Part shown: positions 27,921 through 38,207 of the stretch, piece by piece
Numbering within the stretch: position 1 is the first letter of the stretch
Layout of the letters: each line of letters opens with the position of its first letter
Source: Rhizobium binae
Lineage (GTDB): Bacteria > Pseudomonadota > Alphaproteobacteria > Rhizobiales > Rhizobiaceae
Assembly (NCBI RefSeq): GCF_017357225.1
Contig: NZ_CP071609.1
Coordinates: forward strand, 190,753 to 254,752
DNA length: 64,000 nt
Reading direction: 5' to 3'
Made by a program: the position numbers and the translations under genes
The notes under the pieces: model-generated
The model's database searches: none
The model's input: only the letters and a program-made list of their open reading frames with translations
Told to the model about the DNA's origin: nothing

Positions 27921-28820
27921 ATGACAGTCATCATCGACGGCAAGCAGATGGCCGCTTCGGTCCTCGAGCAGGTGAAGCACGCTGCCACGCAGCTTGAGAG
28001 GGAAGCCGGGGCCAAGGCCGGGCTGGCGGTAGTCATTGTCGGCGACGATCCGGCAAGCCACACCTATGTCGGCGCCAAGAGCCGGATGGCCAAGGAATGC
28101 GGCTTCTCCTCAGTCCAGCACACGCTGCCTGCGGAGACGAGCCAGGCGGAGCTGCTGGCGCTCGTCGAGACGCTGAATGGCGATCCGGCTATCCACGGCG
28201 TTCTCGTGCAGCTGCCGCTACCGGGCCATTTGGATTCTGATGCGGTGATCCAGTCGATCCGTCCGGGGAAGGATGTCGACGGCCTGCATGTGGTCAATGC
28301 CGGCAAGTTGGCGACGGGCGATCTGAAGACCGGCCTCGTGTCCTGCACCCCAGCCGGCGCGATGGTGCTGGTGCGCGCCATCCATGGCACGGATCTTTCG
28401 GGATTGAACGCTGTGGTCATCGGCCGTTCGAACCTGTTTGGCAAGCCCATGGGGCAATTGCTACTTAACGCCAACGCGACGGTAACGATGGCGCATTCGC
28501 GCACGAAGGACTTGGCAGGCATTTGCCGCAGTGCGGATATTCTGGTTGCAGCCGTCGGCCGCCCCGAGATGGTCAAGGAAGACTGGGTAAAACCCGGTGC
28601 GACCGTGATCGATGTTGGAATCAACCGAATTGCAGCGCCTGAACGCGGCGAAGGCAAGAGTCGGCTTGTCGGCGACGTGGCCTATGCGGAGGCCGTAACG
28701 TTCGCCGGAGCGATTACGCCGGTCCCAGGCGGTGTAGGTCCGATGACCATCGCCATGCTTATGGCCAATACGGTCATTGCGGCGACCCGCGCGCTTGGCC
28801 GTGTCGCGCCGACGTTCTAG
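27921..28820 (+). CDS. folD: Methylenetetrahydrofolate dehydrogenase/methenyl-THF cyclohydrolase
   Basis: 299 aa from the ATG at 27921. Converts methylene-THF from sarcosine oxidase to 10-formyl-THF. Signature motifs are [14 protein letters not shown] (about 50-63, catalytic Lys), QLPLPGHLD and the NADP-binding region [15 protein letters not shown], then [14 protein letters not shown] near the end. It is probably a second, catabolism-linked copy of the housekeeping gene. Together with purU it can pass the carbon on to formate. Confidence 0.97.
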   Translation: MTVIIDGKQMAASVLEQVKHAATQLEREAGAKAGLAVVIVGDDPASHTYVGAKSRMAKECGFSSVQHTLPAETSQAELLALVETLNGDPAIHGVLVQLPLPGHLDSDAVIQSIRPGKDVDGLHVVNAGKLATGDLKTGLVSCTPAGAMVLVRAIHGTDLSGLNAVVIGRSNLFGKPMGQLLLNANATVTMAHSRTKDLAGICRSADILVAAVGRPEMVKEDWVKPGATVIDVGINRIAAPERGEGKSRLVGDVAYAEAVTFAGAITPVPGGVGPMTIAMLMANTVIAATRALGRVAPTF

Positions 28821-29112
28821 TTCGAACAACAGCAACTTCGACTGGGGGCACCCACAGCGCGAAAGCGAGTAAGCTTGGGCTCTCCCCCCCCTCGGCCGCG
28901 ACCGCGCGTCGCACTGCGGCGGTTTGGCCCGCCGTAGAATGCGGATGATTTCTTGCGTCCGACAAGAGAAGAAAATCTCGGGCGTGAGAAGGGTAGCGCT
29001 AGCAGCGTCGCCTCGCGCTGATGTGGTCGGTGGAAGTTTGTCGATCTATCGGTCGCTCAAACGGCTATCCTCAGGTAGTCCTCCCCGTTTTAGCGGGGTT
29101 CAGCGGTAGAAT

Positions 29113-29940
29113 TCACGCGGCCATTTTCAGTTTCTGAGCGGGTGTGATGCCGCCAATGCCCATGTTGGGCCGTTCGTGGTTATACGTCCAAAGCCACTCC
29201 GTGGCGATCTCCTGCACCTCCGTTATGCTGTCAAAAATATACAGATCGAGCCATTCATGCCGAACAGTTCGGTTATAGCGCTCGACATACGCGTTCTGCT
29301 GAGGCTTGCCGGGCTGGATGTAGTTCAATGCGATGCCTTGGGTCTCTGCCCATTCGACCAGTTTCGAACTGACATATTCAGGGCCATTATCAACCCTGAT
29401 TGCCAGCGGCTTGCCCCGCCATTCGATGATCTGGTTGAGGCTGCGCACGACCCGCTCGGCAGGAAGTGAGAAGTCAACCTCGATCCCCAGTCCCTCTCGG
29501 TTGAAGTCGTCCAACACGTTCAGAAGCCTGAACTGGCGACCGTCCGCCAAGCGATCCGCCATGAAGTCCATCGACCAGATCATGTTCGGCGCTTCGGGCA
29601 CCGCCAGTTCCTCTGGCTTCTCGCGCTTCAGCCGCCGCCGGGGCTTGATCCTGAGATTCAGCTCAAGCTCCCGGTAGATGCGGTAGACGCGTTTGTGGTT
29701 CCAGCGATGGCCCTGGACATTGCGCATATACAGGAAGCAGAGACCGAATCCCCAGGTCTTCTTCACCTTCACAAGCCCAAGCAGCAGATCGGCGATCTGA
29801 TCGTTGTCGAAATTACGTTGGGGACCATACCGATAACACGTCTCGCTGACGCCAAATGTCCTGCATGCCAGCGCGATACTTACACCGCGTTGCGCCACTA
29901 CTTTCTCGGCCAGCTCTCGGCGCTGAGATGGCCGCGTCAT
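29113..29940 (-). CDS. IS3-family transposase OrfB (DDE integrase domain)
   Basis: 275 aa. The rve-type catalytic core shows the first Asp in [14 protein letters not shown], the second in [14 protein letters not shown] and the Glu in [16 protein letters not shown], the D-D-E triad of IS3 elements. An N-terminal HTH-like segment ([18 protein letters not shown]) precedes it. The ATG at 29940 overlaps the end of orfA. The active enzyme is normally the OrfAB fusion made by -1 frameshifting. Confidence 0.95.
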   Translation of the reverse strand: MTRPSQRRELAEKVVAQRGVSIALACRTFGVSETCYRYGPQRNFDNDQIADLLLGLVKVKKTWGFGLCFLYMRNVQGHRWNHKRVYRIYRELELNLRIKPRRRLKREKPEELAVPEAPNMIWSMDFMADRLADGRQFRLLNVLDDFNREGLGIEVDFSLPAERVVRSLNQIIEWRGKPLAIRVDNGPEYVSSKLVEWAETQGIALNYIQPGKPQQNAYVERYNRTVRHEWLDLYIFDSITEVQEIATEWLWTYNHERPNMGIGGITPAQKLKMAA

Positions 29941-30218
29941 TTTTTTCCGAGAGCCTCCTTCAGCAGATCGGCTTGCATGCTCAAGTCGGCATACATCCGC
30001 TTCAATCGACGGTTCTCGTCCTCAAGAGCCTTCATCTGGCTCATCATCGAGGCGTCCATGCCCCCATACTTTGCCCGCCACTTGTAAAAACTGGCACTGC
30101 TGATGCCATGCTCCCGGCAAAGCTCAGGTACGGGGACACCGCCTTCCGCCTGGCGCAACACAGCCATGATTTGGGCTTCGGTAAATCGGCTCTTCTTCAT
30201 CAAAATCTCCTCGAGCAT
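29937..30218 (-). CDS. IS3-family OrfA (HTH protein)
   Basis: 93 aa. N-terminal helix-turn-helix of the Tnp_1/HTH_8 type ([20 protein letters not shown] then [20 protein letters not shown]). A leucine-zipper-like coiled coil follows ([20 protein letters not shown]). It ends GKK-stop inside an A7 run that serves as the slippery site for OrfAB. Confidence 0.95.
   Translation of the reverse strand: MLEEILMKKSRFTEAQIMAVLRQAEGGVPVPELCREHGISSASFYKWRAKYGGMDASMMSQMKALEDENRRLKRMYADLSMQADLLKEALGKK
29940..29946 (-). promoter_or_regulatory. A7 slippery site for -1 frameshifting in the IS3 element
   Basis: On the coding strand the end of orfA reads GGA AAA AAA TGA. A -1 slip on the seven A residues enters the orfB frame at AAA AAA ATG ACG, giving the OrfAB transposase. 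Confidence 0.75.
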
Positions 30219-30555
30219 CTTGCCGAGAAAATTCTACTTTTGAAGCCCCTTATTCGCGGGGAGGACTACCCTCACATCGCAAAGACACTAACGCTGGGTG
30301 CTACAGTCAGCGCTTGAATACCTTTCAACTCGAAGAGCCGGTAATCTCGAAGCCGAATTATTTGGAGCTTTTGAACGCGGACAAATAACAGGCGTCGTCC
30401 CGGGAGGCCCAGCTGTGCGCCGCAGACTTCAGGGTCGTGTCTTTTAGATCTTTAAACAATTTCCCGCTGCCGATGACACTGGACGAGAGCCTAATTCGCC
30501 GATGGAAGCGGTTCGCTTCTAACAGTCGAGTCCGGCGGCCGCGGATGACATCGAC

Positions 30556-31732
30556 TTAAAGTGCTTCCAAGCACATCGCGATGCCCATGCCACCACCGAT
30601 GCAGAGCGTCGCGAGCCCCTTGGAAACGCCGCGGCGCTTCATTTCGAACAGCAGTGTGTTGAGCACACGGGCGCCAGATGCACCTATCGGATGGCCGATG
30701 GCGATAGCACCGCCATTGACGTTGACGATCGAAGTATCCCAGCCGAGGTCCTTATTGACGGCGCAGGCCTGGGCGGCGAAAGCCTCGTTGGCTTCGACGA
30801 GCTCGAGATCGGCGATTGACCATCCGGCCTTTTCCAGCGCCTTGCGCGATGCCGGGATCGGGCCGGTGCCCATGACCTGCGGATCGACGCCGGCCGTTGC
30901 CCAGGAAACGATACGGGCGAGCGGCTGGATGCCACGCTTTGAAGCCTGAGCTTCGCTCATCAGAAGGGTCGCGGCCGCGCCGTCATTGAGGCCCGAGGCG
31001 TTGCCGGCCGTGACCGTGCCTTCCTTGTCGAAGGCCGGGCGCAGCTTGGTCATCTGATCAATCGTAGCGGCGGATATATTCGTCCTGATCGACGGTGACG
31101 TCGCCCTTGCGGCCCTTGACGATGAACGGAATGATCTCGTCGGCAAAACGGCCGGCCTTTTGCGCGGCCTCGGCCTTGTTCTGCGAGGCGAGCGCGAACT
31201 GGTCCTGGTCGTCGCGCGACAGCTGCCATTTCTTGGCGATGTTTTCGGCTGTCGTGCCCATGTGATAACCATGGAAAGCGTCGGTCAGGCCGTCCTTGAT
31301 CGTCGTGTCGATCATCTTCATGTCGCCCATCTTGGTGCCGTTGCGCAGATGCGCGCAGTGCGGCGCCATCGACATCGACTCCTGACCGCCGGCGACGATG
31401 ATCTTCGCATCGCCGGTTGCGATCTGCTGCAGCCCGAGTGCCACGGCCCGCAGGCCGGAGCCGCAAATCTGGTTGACACCCCAGGCGGTGGCTTCCTGCG
31501 GGATGCCGGCCTTGATCGCCGCCTGACGCGCCGGGTTCTGGCCCTCGCCGACCGGCAGCACCTGACCGAGGATCACCTCGTCGACTTCACCCGCTTCGAC
31601 ACCGGCGCGCTCAAGCGCGCCCTTGATGACGGCAGCACCGAGTTCATGCGCCGGCGTATTGGCAAACGCACCATTAAACGAACCGACCGCGGTCCGGGCG
31701 GCGCTGGCAATAACGATGGATGGGGTGCTCAT
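30556..31732 (-). pseudogene. Acetyl-CoA acetyltransferase (thiolase), frameshifted
   Basis: Beta-ketothiolase that should cleave acetoacetyl-CoA to two acetyl-CoA. All catalytic residues are present, but in two frames. The N-terminal part (31732 to about 31070) has the active Cys in NQICGSGLRAVALGLQ. The C-terminal part (about 31070 to 30556) has [16 protein letters not shown] and the second Cys in [14 protein letters not shown]. The frame breaks at about 31065-31075, where the usual YIRHGAT reads YIRR then shifts; a loss of about 5 bases explains it. Start ATG at 31732 has GGAGAG upstream. It ends the CoA-transferase operon. Inactive unless this is a sequencing error. Confidence 0.85.
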
Positions 31733-31791
31733 GGTGGCTCTCCGCTGGTTGACGATCCGATTGAGTTCGATTTTGTCCGGCAAGCTCCGGA

Positions 31792-32421
31792 TCAGTTGAC
31801 GATCGTGGCGTCCGTCGCGGCACGCAGTTCGCTATCCGTCACACCATCGGCGAGTTCCACGAGCTTCAGGCCTCCGTCGACGACGTCGAGCACGCCAAGG
31901 TTGGTGATGATGCGGTTGACCACCCCTTTGCCTGTCAGCGGCAGGGTGCAGGCCTTCAGCACCTTGGACTCGCCCGCTTTGTTGGTGTGGTCCATGACAA
32001 CGACGACGCGCTTGACGCCGGCGACCAGGTCCATGGCGCCGCCCATACCCTTGACCAGCTTGCCGGGGATCATCCAGTTGGCGAGATCACCGTTCTCGGC
32101 CACTTCCATGGCGCCGAGAATGGCCATGGCGATCTTGCCGCCACGGATCATCGCGAAGCTCTGCGCCGAGTCGAAGAAGGCCGAATGCGGCAGCGCCGTC
32201 ACCGTCTGCTTGCCGGCATTGATCAGGTCGGCGTCGATCGCGTCCTCGTTCGGAAACGGGCCGATGCCCAGCAGACCGTTCTCCGACTGCAGCGTCACAT
32301 GCACACCCTCGGGTATGTAATTGGCCACCAGCGTCGGAATGCCGATGCCGCGATTGACGTAGGTGCCGTCTTGAAGTTCGCGGGCAGCCCGTGCTGCCAT
32401 CTGGTTCCTATCCCAGGCCAT
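31792..32421 (-). CDS. 3-oxoacid CoA-transferase subunit B
   Basis: 209 aa. Contains the catalytic Glu motif [12 protein letters not shown] typical of SCOT/Ato/Pca beta subunits and [12 protein letters not shown]. Transfers CoA from succinyl-CoA to a 3-oxoacid such as acetoacetate or 3-oxoadipate. ATG has AGGAGAG upstream. Lies 18 bases after subunit A. The thiolase next door suggests acetoacetate rather than 3-oxoadipate. Confidence 0.93.
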   Translation of the reverse strand: MAWDRNQMAARAARELQDGTYVNRGIGIPTLVANYIPEGVHVTLQSENGLLGIGPFPNEDAIDADLINAGKQTVTALPHSAFFDSAQSFAMIRGGKIAMAILGAMEVAENGDLANWMIPGKLVKGMGGAMDLVAGVKRVVVVMDHTNKAGESKVLKACTLPLTGKGVVNRIITNLGVLDVVDGGLKLVELADGVTDSELRAATDATIVN

Positions 32422-32439
32422 CTTGTCTCTCTCCTGCCC

Positions 32440-33138
32440 TCAAGCCGCCGCGCGTGTCGTGCGCTGTTCGATGCGTTTTTCGTGCTGGCCTTGGATCAGC
32501 CGATGCACATAGATTCCCGGCAGGTGAATCTGATCGGGATCGAGGCTGCCGGCCGGTACAATCTCCTCGACTTCGGCGACGCAGATCTTGCCGCAGGTGG
32601 CGGCCGGCGGATTGAAGTTGCGAGCGGTCTTGCGGAAGACGAGATTGCCGGTCGTGTCCGCTTTCCAGGCTTTCACAATGGAGAGATCGGTGACGATGCC
32701 GGTCTCGAGTACATAGGTCTCGCCGTTGAAGCTCTTGAGTTCCTTGCCCTCTTCCACGACCGTGCCGACGCCGGTTTTGGTGTAGAAGCCTGCAATGCCG
32801 GCGCCGCCGGCCCGCATGCGTTCGGCGAGCGTTCCTTGCGGGTTGAACTCGAGCTCCAATTCGCCGCTCAGATACTGCCGCATGAACTCGGCGTTCTCGC
32901 CGACATAGGACGAGATCATCTTCCGGATCTGCTTCGTCTTCAGCAGCACGCCGAGACCGAAGTCGTCGACGCCGCAGTTGTTCGAGGCGATCGTCAGGTC
33001 CTTCGTGCCGGCCTCGTGGATGGCCGCTATCAGCAGCTCAGGAATACCGCAGAGGCCAAAGCCGCCAGCCGCGACGAACATGCCGTCGAAGAGCAGGCCA
33101 TCAAGGGCCGCCTCCGGGCTCTCATAAATCTTATTCAT
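32440..33138 (-). CDS. 3-oxoacid CoA-transferase subunit A
   Basis: 232 aa. Glycine-rich CoA-binding motif [20 protein letters not shown] near residues 18-38, the alpha-subunit signature. ATG at 33138 is preceded by AGGGGAG. It forms a heterodimer or tetramer with subunit B. Confidence 0.93.
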   Translation of the reverse strand: MNKIYESPEAALDGLLFDGMFVAAGGFGLCGIPELLIAAIHEAGTKDLTIASNNCGVDDFGLGVLLKTKQIRKMISSYVGENAEFMRQYLSGELELEFNPQGTLAERMRAGGAGIAGFYTKTGVGTVVEEGKELKSFNGETYVLETGIVTDLSIVKAWKADTTGNLVFRKTARNFNPPAATCGKICVAEVEEIVPAGSLDPDQIHLPGIYVHRLIQGQHEKRIEQRTTRAAA

Positions 33139-33217
33139 AATCTCCCCTTGGAGCTTACCAGAGGCGGCAGCATTCGCTGACGCTGGTTATCAGGCGTAGG
33201 CCGCGCGGTGGCCAGAG

Positions 33218-34627
33218 TCACCCGCGGTTGATGCAGACGACCTTCGGCTGGGTCATGTCTTCATAGGCGAAGCGCACGCCTTCACGACCCATGCTGCCGT
33301 ATTTAAAGCCACCGAAAGGCATGGCATCGAAACGGTAGTCTGAGGAGTCGTTGATCATCACGCCCCCCGCTTCGATCCGGTTGGCAGCGTCGAGCGCGAC
33401 ATTGAGGTCGCTGGTGAAGATGCCCGCATGCAGGCTGTAGTCCGGATCGTTGGCCATATCGATCGCTTCATCGAGCGTCTCGAAGGGCGCCAGCATGACG
33501 ACGGGTGCGAACACCTCCTCATGCCACAGGCGGCAGGTCAGCGGCGTACCTTCGAGCACCGTCGGGTGATACAGGGACCCCTCGCGACGGTGTCCGCAGA
33601 GCAGCTTAGCACTTGCGCCGATGGCTTCGTTGACATTTGCCTCGGTGCGTTCCGCGACCTGCTTGGAGATCATCGGACCGACGTCGGTGTCCTCCCGCAG
33701 CGGATCACCGGCCTTAAGCTTTTTGGTAGCCGCAACAAAGGCATCGCGGAAACGGTCGTAAAGCTCGGCCTGGACCAGGATGCGCTGCGCACCGATGCAG
33801 TTCTGGCCCGCGGCCCAGAAGGCGCCGGAGACGCAACCTTCGACCGCCTTGTCGAAGTCGCAGTCGTTCATGACGATGACCGGCGCATTGCCGCCGAGCT
33901 CCATGGCGAGCTTCTTCAAGCCCGCCGCCCGGCTGATCGCCTCCCCTGTGGCAAAACCGCCAGTAAAGGAGACCATGCGCACCTCACGCGCAGAGATCAG
34001 AGCGGCCACCAACTCTCTGTCACCGTGAACGACGGTGATGATCCCCTCAGGCAGACCAGCTTCGCGCAGCGCTTCGACGAGCTTTATCGCGGAGAAGGGC
34101 GTCAGGTTCGATGGCTTCAGCAGTACCGCATTGCCGCCGGCGATAGCCGGGCCGAGCTTATGCGCGACAAGATTCAGAGGATCGTTGTAGGGGGTGATGG
34201 CGGTGATGATGCCGAGTGGTTCGCGTGTGAACCAGCCCTGGCGTTGTTCCGATCCGGTATAGGAGTCAAAGGGCACGATTTCGCCCGCGTTGCGCTTTGC
34301 TTCTTCCGCCGACAGCTTCAGCGTATTGACGCAGCGCAGCACCTCTTTGCGCGCCTGGATGATCGTCTTGCCGGCTTCGCGAACAATGGTCTCGGCAAAA
34401 GCCTTGCTGCGGCTCTCGACGATTCGGGCGGCTCCTTCCAGGATGGCGGCCCGTTTGTGCCGCGCCAGATTGCGCGAGACCTCGGCGCCGCGGCGAGCGG
34501 TTGCCAGCAGGCGATCGATCTCGGCGGGAGCCGTTGCCTCGACCGATCCAAGCAGCGCCCCGTCATAAGGGCTATGAACAGAGATCGGCGACAGGCTGGT
34601 GGTGATGTGGAGTTTGGCGGCAGTCAT
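33218..34627 (-). CDS. NAD(P)-dependent aldehyde dehydrogenase
   Basis: 469 aa. Catalytic Cys in [15 protein letters not shown] (about 287), general-base Glu in [14 protein letters not shown] (about 252), and cofactor motif [17 protein letters not shown]. The C-terminal [16 protein letters not shown] is typical of the semialdehyde/lactaldehyde/phosphonoacetaldehyde branch. It lies between the aminotransferase and the CoA-transferase genes and probably oxidises a semialdehyde formed by transamination. The exact substrate is not decided by sequence. Confidence 0.92.
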   Translation of the reverse strand: MTAAKLHITTSLSPISVHSPYDGALLGSVEATAPAEIDRLLATARRGAEVSRNLARHKRAAILEGAARIVESRSKAFAETIVREAGKTIIQARKEVLRCVNTLKLSAEEAKRNAGEIVPFDSYTGSEQRQGWFTREPLGIITAITPYNDPLNLVAHKLGPAIAGGNAVLLKPSNLTPFSAIKLVEALREAGLPEGIITVVHGDRELVAALISAREVRMVSFTGGFATGEAISRAAGLKKLAMELGGNAPVIVMNDCDFDKAVEGCVSGAFWAAGQNCIGAQRILVQAELYDRFRDAFVAATKKLKAGDPLREDTDVGPMISKQVAERTEANVNEAIGASAKLLCGHRREGSLYHPTVLEGTPLTCRLWHEEVFAPVVMLAPFETLDEAIDMANDPDYSLHAGIFTSDLNVALDAANRIEAGGVMINDSSDYRFDAMPFGGFKYGSMGREGVRFAYEDMTQPKVVCINRG

Positions 34628-34780
34628 ATGGCCAGCTTCCCTATTCCTTGTTGGCCTCCTGTCTGGAGGTTGCGTTCACCCGCAAGGCAAAGATGACCCC
34701 TGCCCCGTTCCGGCTTCGAGCAATCATTGAGCACAACCCATGACGGCCGGCATCACCGGCCGCCATGGCTCAAATATCGA

Positions 34781-36187
34781 TCAGATCTTCTGACCGTCGC
34801 GGACCAGATCGTCCATGACGGAGCGAACGGCCTTCTCGGCAATCGAGACGATCTCGTCGATCTCGTCCCTGGTGGTTACGAGCGGCGGCGCAAAGCCGAG
34901 GATGTCGCCGTGCGGCATGGCGCGGGCAATCAGGCCGCGGTCACGGGCTGCCTTGGAGACGCGGGCGCCGACCTTCAGCGACTGATCGAAGCGCTTCTTG
35001 TTCTCGCGGTCATGGACAAACTCGATGGCGCCCATCAGGCCGACGCCGCGCACTTCGCCGACGATCGGCAACTGGGCGAACTTCTCCTTGAGCTGCGCCT
35101 GGAAATAGGCGCCGACCTCGCGGGCGTTGCCCGGTAGGTTCTCCTTCTCGACGATGTCGAGCACCGCATTGGCTGCCGCCGCACCGATCGGATGACCGGA
35201 ATAGGTATAGCCATGCGAGAAGGCGCCGACGCGATCCGCTCCGTCTTCCAGCACCTTGTAAACCTTCTCGCCGACGATCGCCGCCGAGAGCGGGAAATAG
35301 GCCGAGGTCAGCCCCTTGGCGACGGTGATCAGGTCGGGCTCGATGCCGTAGTGTTGCGAACCGAACATCGAACCGGTGCGGCCAAAGCCGGTGATCACTT
35401 CGTCGGCGATCAAGAGCACGTCGTGCTTCTTCAGTACCTTCTGGATCGCTTCCCAGTAGCCTTCCGGCGGCGGCGTGATGCCGCCCGTTCCAAGCACCGG
35501 TTCGGCGATGAAGGCACCCACATTGTCGGGGCCGAGGGTCTCGATCATCTCGTCGAGTTCGGCGGCACGGCGGGCGGAGAATTCCCGTTCGGTTTCGCCG
35601 GGATTCGCACCCCAGTAGTGATGTGGAACGCCGGTGTGGTCGATCTGCGGCAGCGGCAGGTCCATGTGGTCGTGGTAGAAACTCATCCCGGTCATCGAGC
35701 CGGAGACGACGCTGCAGCCGTGATAGCCCCGCTCACGCGAGATGATTTTTTTCTTCGTCGGCTTGCCGCGCAGGTTGTTGTAGTACCAGACGAGCTTGGC
35801 CTGGGTCTCGTTGGCGTCCGAACCGGACATGCCGTAGAACACCTTGCTCATCTTGCCCGGCGCCATCTTCACCAGACGGTCCGACAGGATCGCAAGCTCG
35901 TCGGTCGTGTGCGCCGCATAGGAATGGTAGTAAGCGAGACGATAGGCCTGGCGCGAGATCGCTTCGGCAACCTCGGTGCGGCCGTAGCCGACGTTGACGC
36001 AGTAGAGGCCGGCAAAGCCGTCGATCAGCTGATTGCCGTGTGCGTCCTGAATGCGGATCCCCTTTCCCGTCTCGACGATCGTCGGCTCGCCGAGCTTGCC
36101 GCTCGCGAAGTCCTTCAGTTGCGTGAACGGATGCAGGACTGTGTTGCGGTCCTTTTCGGCGATGTCCTTAATGTTGATGGTCATCAT
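34781..36187 (-). CDS. Class III (omega) aminotransferase
   Basis: 468 aa PLP enzyme. Features: YGMSGSDANETQAKLVWYYN (substrate/phosphate region), RGYHGCSVVSGSMTG, the PLP-ring Asp in LLIADEVITGFGRTGSMFG, and the Schiff-base Lys in DLITVAKGLTSAYFPLSA. It transfers an amino group from an omega- or beta-amino acid or diamine to pyruvate or 2-oxoglutarate. Start ATG-ATG at 36187 has AAGGAAA upstream; a longer open frame reaches 36460 but has no start signal. First gene of a set with aldehyde dehydrogenase, CoA-transferase and thiolase. Confidence 0.93.
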   Translation of the reverse strand: MMTINIKDIAEKDRNTVLHPFTQLKDFASGKLGEPTIVETGKGIRIQDAHGNQLIDGFAGLYCVNVGYGRTEVAEAISRQAYRLAYYHSYAAHTTDELAILSDRLVKMAPGKMSKVFYGMSGSDANETQAKLVWYYNNLRGKPTKKKIISRERGYHGCSVVSGSMTGMSFYHDHMDLPLPQIDHTGVPHHYWGANPGETEREFSARRAAELDEMIETLGPDNVGAFIAEPVLGTGGITPPPEGYWEAIQKVLKKHDVLLIADEVITGFGRTGSMFGSQHYGIEPDLITVAKGLTSAYFPLSAAIVGEKVYKVLEDGADRVGAFSHGYTYSGHPIGAAAANAVLDIVEKENLPGNAREVGAYFQAQLKEKFAQLPIVGEVRGVGLMGAIEFVHDRENKKRFDQSLKVGARVSKAARDRGLIARAMPHGDILGFAPPLVTTRDEIDEIVSIAEKAVRSVMDDLVRDGQKI

Positions 36188-36490
36188 TGTTTCCTTATGA
36201 TTTTCGTCCGCCCGACAAAAGGTGTCGGAACAGAGAATGTCCCTTCGTCCGATCGTCGTTACCGTGCAGTTTAGGCACGAGAGCAGCGCGCGTGAGAGCA
36301 TAGGCCGCAATCCTATGCAGCTTTCCTGCAAAATATCTGCTCCTTCGCAGGGGTTCGACCGGGCGGAGCTTGACCTGCAGACGTAGCCTTTTGGAGGCCG
36401 TGCCGTGTAACGATCGTCTGATATCTGACAGTCCAGCGAGGCACGCTCATCTCTGTCCAAGCGGCCTGCCGCCGCCGCTAATGCGATTGA
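36188..36490. other. Intergenic stretch upstream of the aminotransferase
   Basis: About 300 bases with no intact gene. On the plus strand the part next to 36491 may hold the degenerate HTH half of the regulator remnant, with several in-frame stops. The minus-strand promoter of the aminotransferase set should lie here, but no convincing box was seen. Confidence 0.4.
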
Positions 36491-36685
36491 AAGAAGGTCA
36501 TCGAAGCTGACGTTTCAATTGTTTCGCCGAAGGCGATTGGCCGGCAACTCACAATGATTGTGTTAGTGCCGCTTGAGCGTGAGCGTGCAGACATCATTGA
36601 TCGATTCGAAGCTGCGATCCGCAGATATCATGTGACAGGAGATGCAGATTGCCAGTGTTGCGACCCACTCCACTTCAAACCTTAA
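36491..36685 (+). pseudogene. Lrp/AsnC-family regulator remnant (C-terminal part)
   Basis: Read in one plus-strand frame, this stretch gives VIEADVSIVSPKAIGRQLT, then VLVPLERERADIIDRFEAAI and VTGDAD. The order matches the end of the HTH linker and the RAM/effector domain of Lrp/AsnC proteins (GVI..Y.A..NP..LG...T.FV.V.LE, then VTGD.D). The upstream HTH half is interrupted by stops, and after VTGDAD the expected YLL is lost. It is divergent from the aminotransferase gene, as Lrp-type regulators often are. Confidence 0.55.
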
Positions 36686-36692
36686 GTAATAC

Positions 36693-38006
36693 TCAGGCGG
36701 CCGAACGGCCGCCAGCGGTTAGCTTGAAATATTCTCTCATTGTGCCGATGCACTCGGAGTTACATCCCGCAGGTTCGACGTTGCCGAAAAGTTTCTCAAT
36801 TCGCATCAACCTCCTGTCCCCGTTGTTCAGAATGTTTCGGTAGACCGGGATTGCTTTCGCGTTCTCAATGTAGGTCTTGGTCTCTCCACCCATGCTTCCT
36901 TTGACCAGACCAAAGTTCATCACCAAGCTTAAGATCAGATGAGGCGCCGTGTACCAGCCCCAGCTCAAACTTCCGAGCGAATACGCAATGACGGCGACCC
37001 GGTTTGGGTCCCGTTTCGTACGATAATACTCGACGGGCTGGATCACATGCGGGTGGTGGCCGAGGATAAGGTCCACACCCTCCTCGATCAGGGCGTGGGC
37101 TGCTTCGACCTGCCGGAGTCGCGGGAAGAATTCGAACTCAACGCCCCAGTGAATTGAAGCGATAATGAAATCGCACCCCTTGTCTCTGCAATCTTGAATT
37201 TGCGCCCGCAAAAGTGAGAGATCCGGTGCTTCGTTCCTTGCCATGAGCTGCGCCAGATGAACGCGGAACTCTTCACCCTCAGGGAACGGCATTTCGTTCA
37301 CACTGTAGGTTACCGAGATCAATCCCAACCGTATCCCGTTGCGAGTATATATCTTGGCTTTACCATAGTCTTCAATCTTCCGGGGTGCGCCAATATGTGT
37401 AATCCCGTCGCGTTCAATTACGTCTTGGGTTGCAGAAAGCGCTTCACCGCCGAAGTCGAGTGAATGATTGTTCGCAAGGTTAAGGATATCAAAACGCCGC
37501 CCCTTGTGCTCGGTCAGCGTGCGGTACTGAGTTTCACTGCAGCAAAAAAGGTAAGAATTTCCGTCGACCGCATACTGTTCGGCAACTTGTTGGTCGACAA
37601 CTACCGACTCGTAATTCCCAATTACAACGTCTTTGTTGAAGAGTATATCCTCTACGCCTTCAAAAAGTAGATTGGCCGAATGTTCCAACCCCTCTGTCTG
37701 AATGAGGTCTCCAGCCACCCCCAGCGTGAGGGATTGTTCGGAAGCGAAGCTCTTTGGGAGTTCCACTATTGACGGGCCATTTTTGAAAATCGCGTCTGAC
37801 ACCTCCCGTTTGGTTCTTCTTACAGGATGCGCGGATGTATAGTACCAATAGGCGGCGACTTCCTCATTAAACTCGGTTCCATCGTAACCTGATTCATCAA
37901 GAGGGAAGTCCCACCACCCAAAAATTCGTGCTGTCTCGATAGCTTTCTTCGTCTCATTTTCCACCGGGAAGGCTTCGAAAGGATTGTTCGGAAGAACAGG
38001 CGGCAT
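36693..38006 (-). CDS. CapA-family (poly-gamma-glutamate type) metallophosphoesterase-like protein
   Basis: 437 aa from the ATG at 38006 (MPPVLPNNPFEAF) with AGGAGT upstream; longer in-frame starts lack a signal. Core motifs of the PGA_cap family: GVAGDLIQTEG (first Asp), IGNYES, NLANNHSLDFG, IASIHWGVEFEFFP and DLILGHHPHVIQPVEYY, the metal-binding His/Asp set of calcineurin-like enzymes. No signal peptide or membrane anchor is seen, unlike capsule-type CapA/PgsA. It ends the oligopeptide transporter operon, so a soluble role on an imported gamma-linked peptide or polymer fragment is possible. Confidence 0.85.
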   Translation of the reverse strand: MPPVLPNNPFEAFPVENETKKAIETARIFGWWDFPLDESGYDGTEFNEEVAAYWYYTSAHPVRRTKREVSDAIFKNGPSIVELPKSFASEQSLTLGVAGDLIQTEGLEHSANLLFEGVEDILFNKDVVIGNYESVVVDQQVAEQYAVDGNSYLFCCSETQYRTLTEHKGRRFDILNLANNHSLDFGGEALSATQDVIERDGITHIGAPRKIEDYGKAKIYTRNGIRLGLISVTYSVNEMPFPEGEEFRVHLAQLMARNEAPDLSLLRAQIQDCRDKGCDFIIASIHWGVEFEFFPRLRQVEAAHALIEEGVDLILGHHPHVIQPVEYYRTKRDPNRVAVIAYSLGSLSWGWYTAPHLILSLVMNFGLVKGSMGGETKTYIENAKAIPVYRNILNNGDRRLMRIEKLFGNVEPAGCNSECIGTMREYFKLTAGGRSAA

Positions 38007-38207
38007 TTTGATACTCCTAAAGTGTGTTCTGGGGAGCGATCCGACGAGCGTAGCCGTGGATGTCGGCAACCTAAAGTCGTCGACATCTTGAGCGCTTGTG
38101 GCATAGGTACACGAATCCTTATCCAGCGACCGTCGCTTAGAATAGGTAGGCTTAAAGAAGCTCAGCAATATGCGGCGTTCAGGTAATCCTTGCCTGAATA
38201 CTCAGCA

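Larger units (their letters stand above)
29074..30270 (-). mobile_element. IS3-family insertion sequence (1197 bp)
   Basis: Complete element. The ends are imperfect inverted repeats starting GGTAGTCCTCCCCG and extending about 37 bases to TAGAATT. It is flanked by a 4-bp duplication CTCA (29070-29073 and 30271-30274). It carries orfA and orfB in the -1 relationship. The 4-bp duplication, length and OrfA sequence suggest the IS407/IS2-like branch. Confidence 0.93.
28942..30349 (+). pseudogene. Short reading frame split by the IS3-family element
   Basis: Removing the IS (29074-30270) and one copy of the CTCA duplication joins two open stretches in frame. The left part runs from the ATG at about 28942 to 29073 (ending IYRSLKRLSS). 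The right part runs from 30275 to the TAA at about 30349 (beginning HRKDTNAGCYSQ, ending YLELLNADK). The product would be about 80 aa, Arg/Lys-rich, of unknown function. The open frame could be chance, so the gene call is weak; the junction itself is clear. Confidence 0.3.

Noticed and set aside
31160..33180. Long plus-strand open frames opposite the thiolase and CoA-transferase genes
   Set aside because: They lie fully antisense to well-recognised genes with catalytic motifs and are typical high-GC mirror frames.
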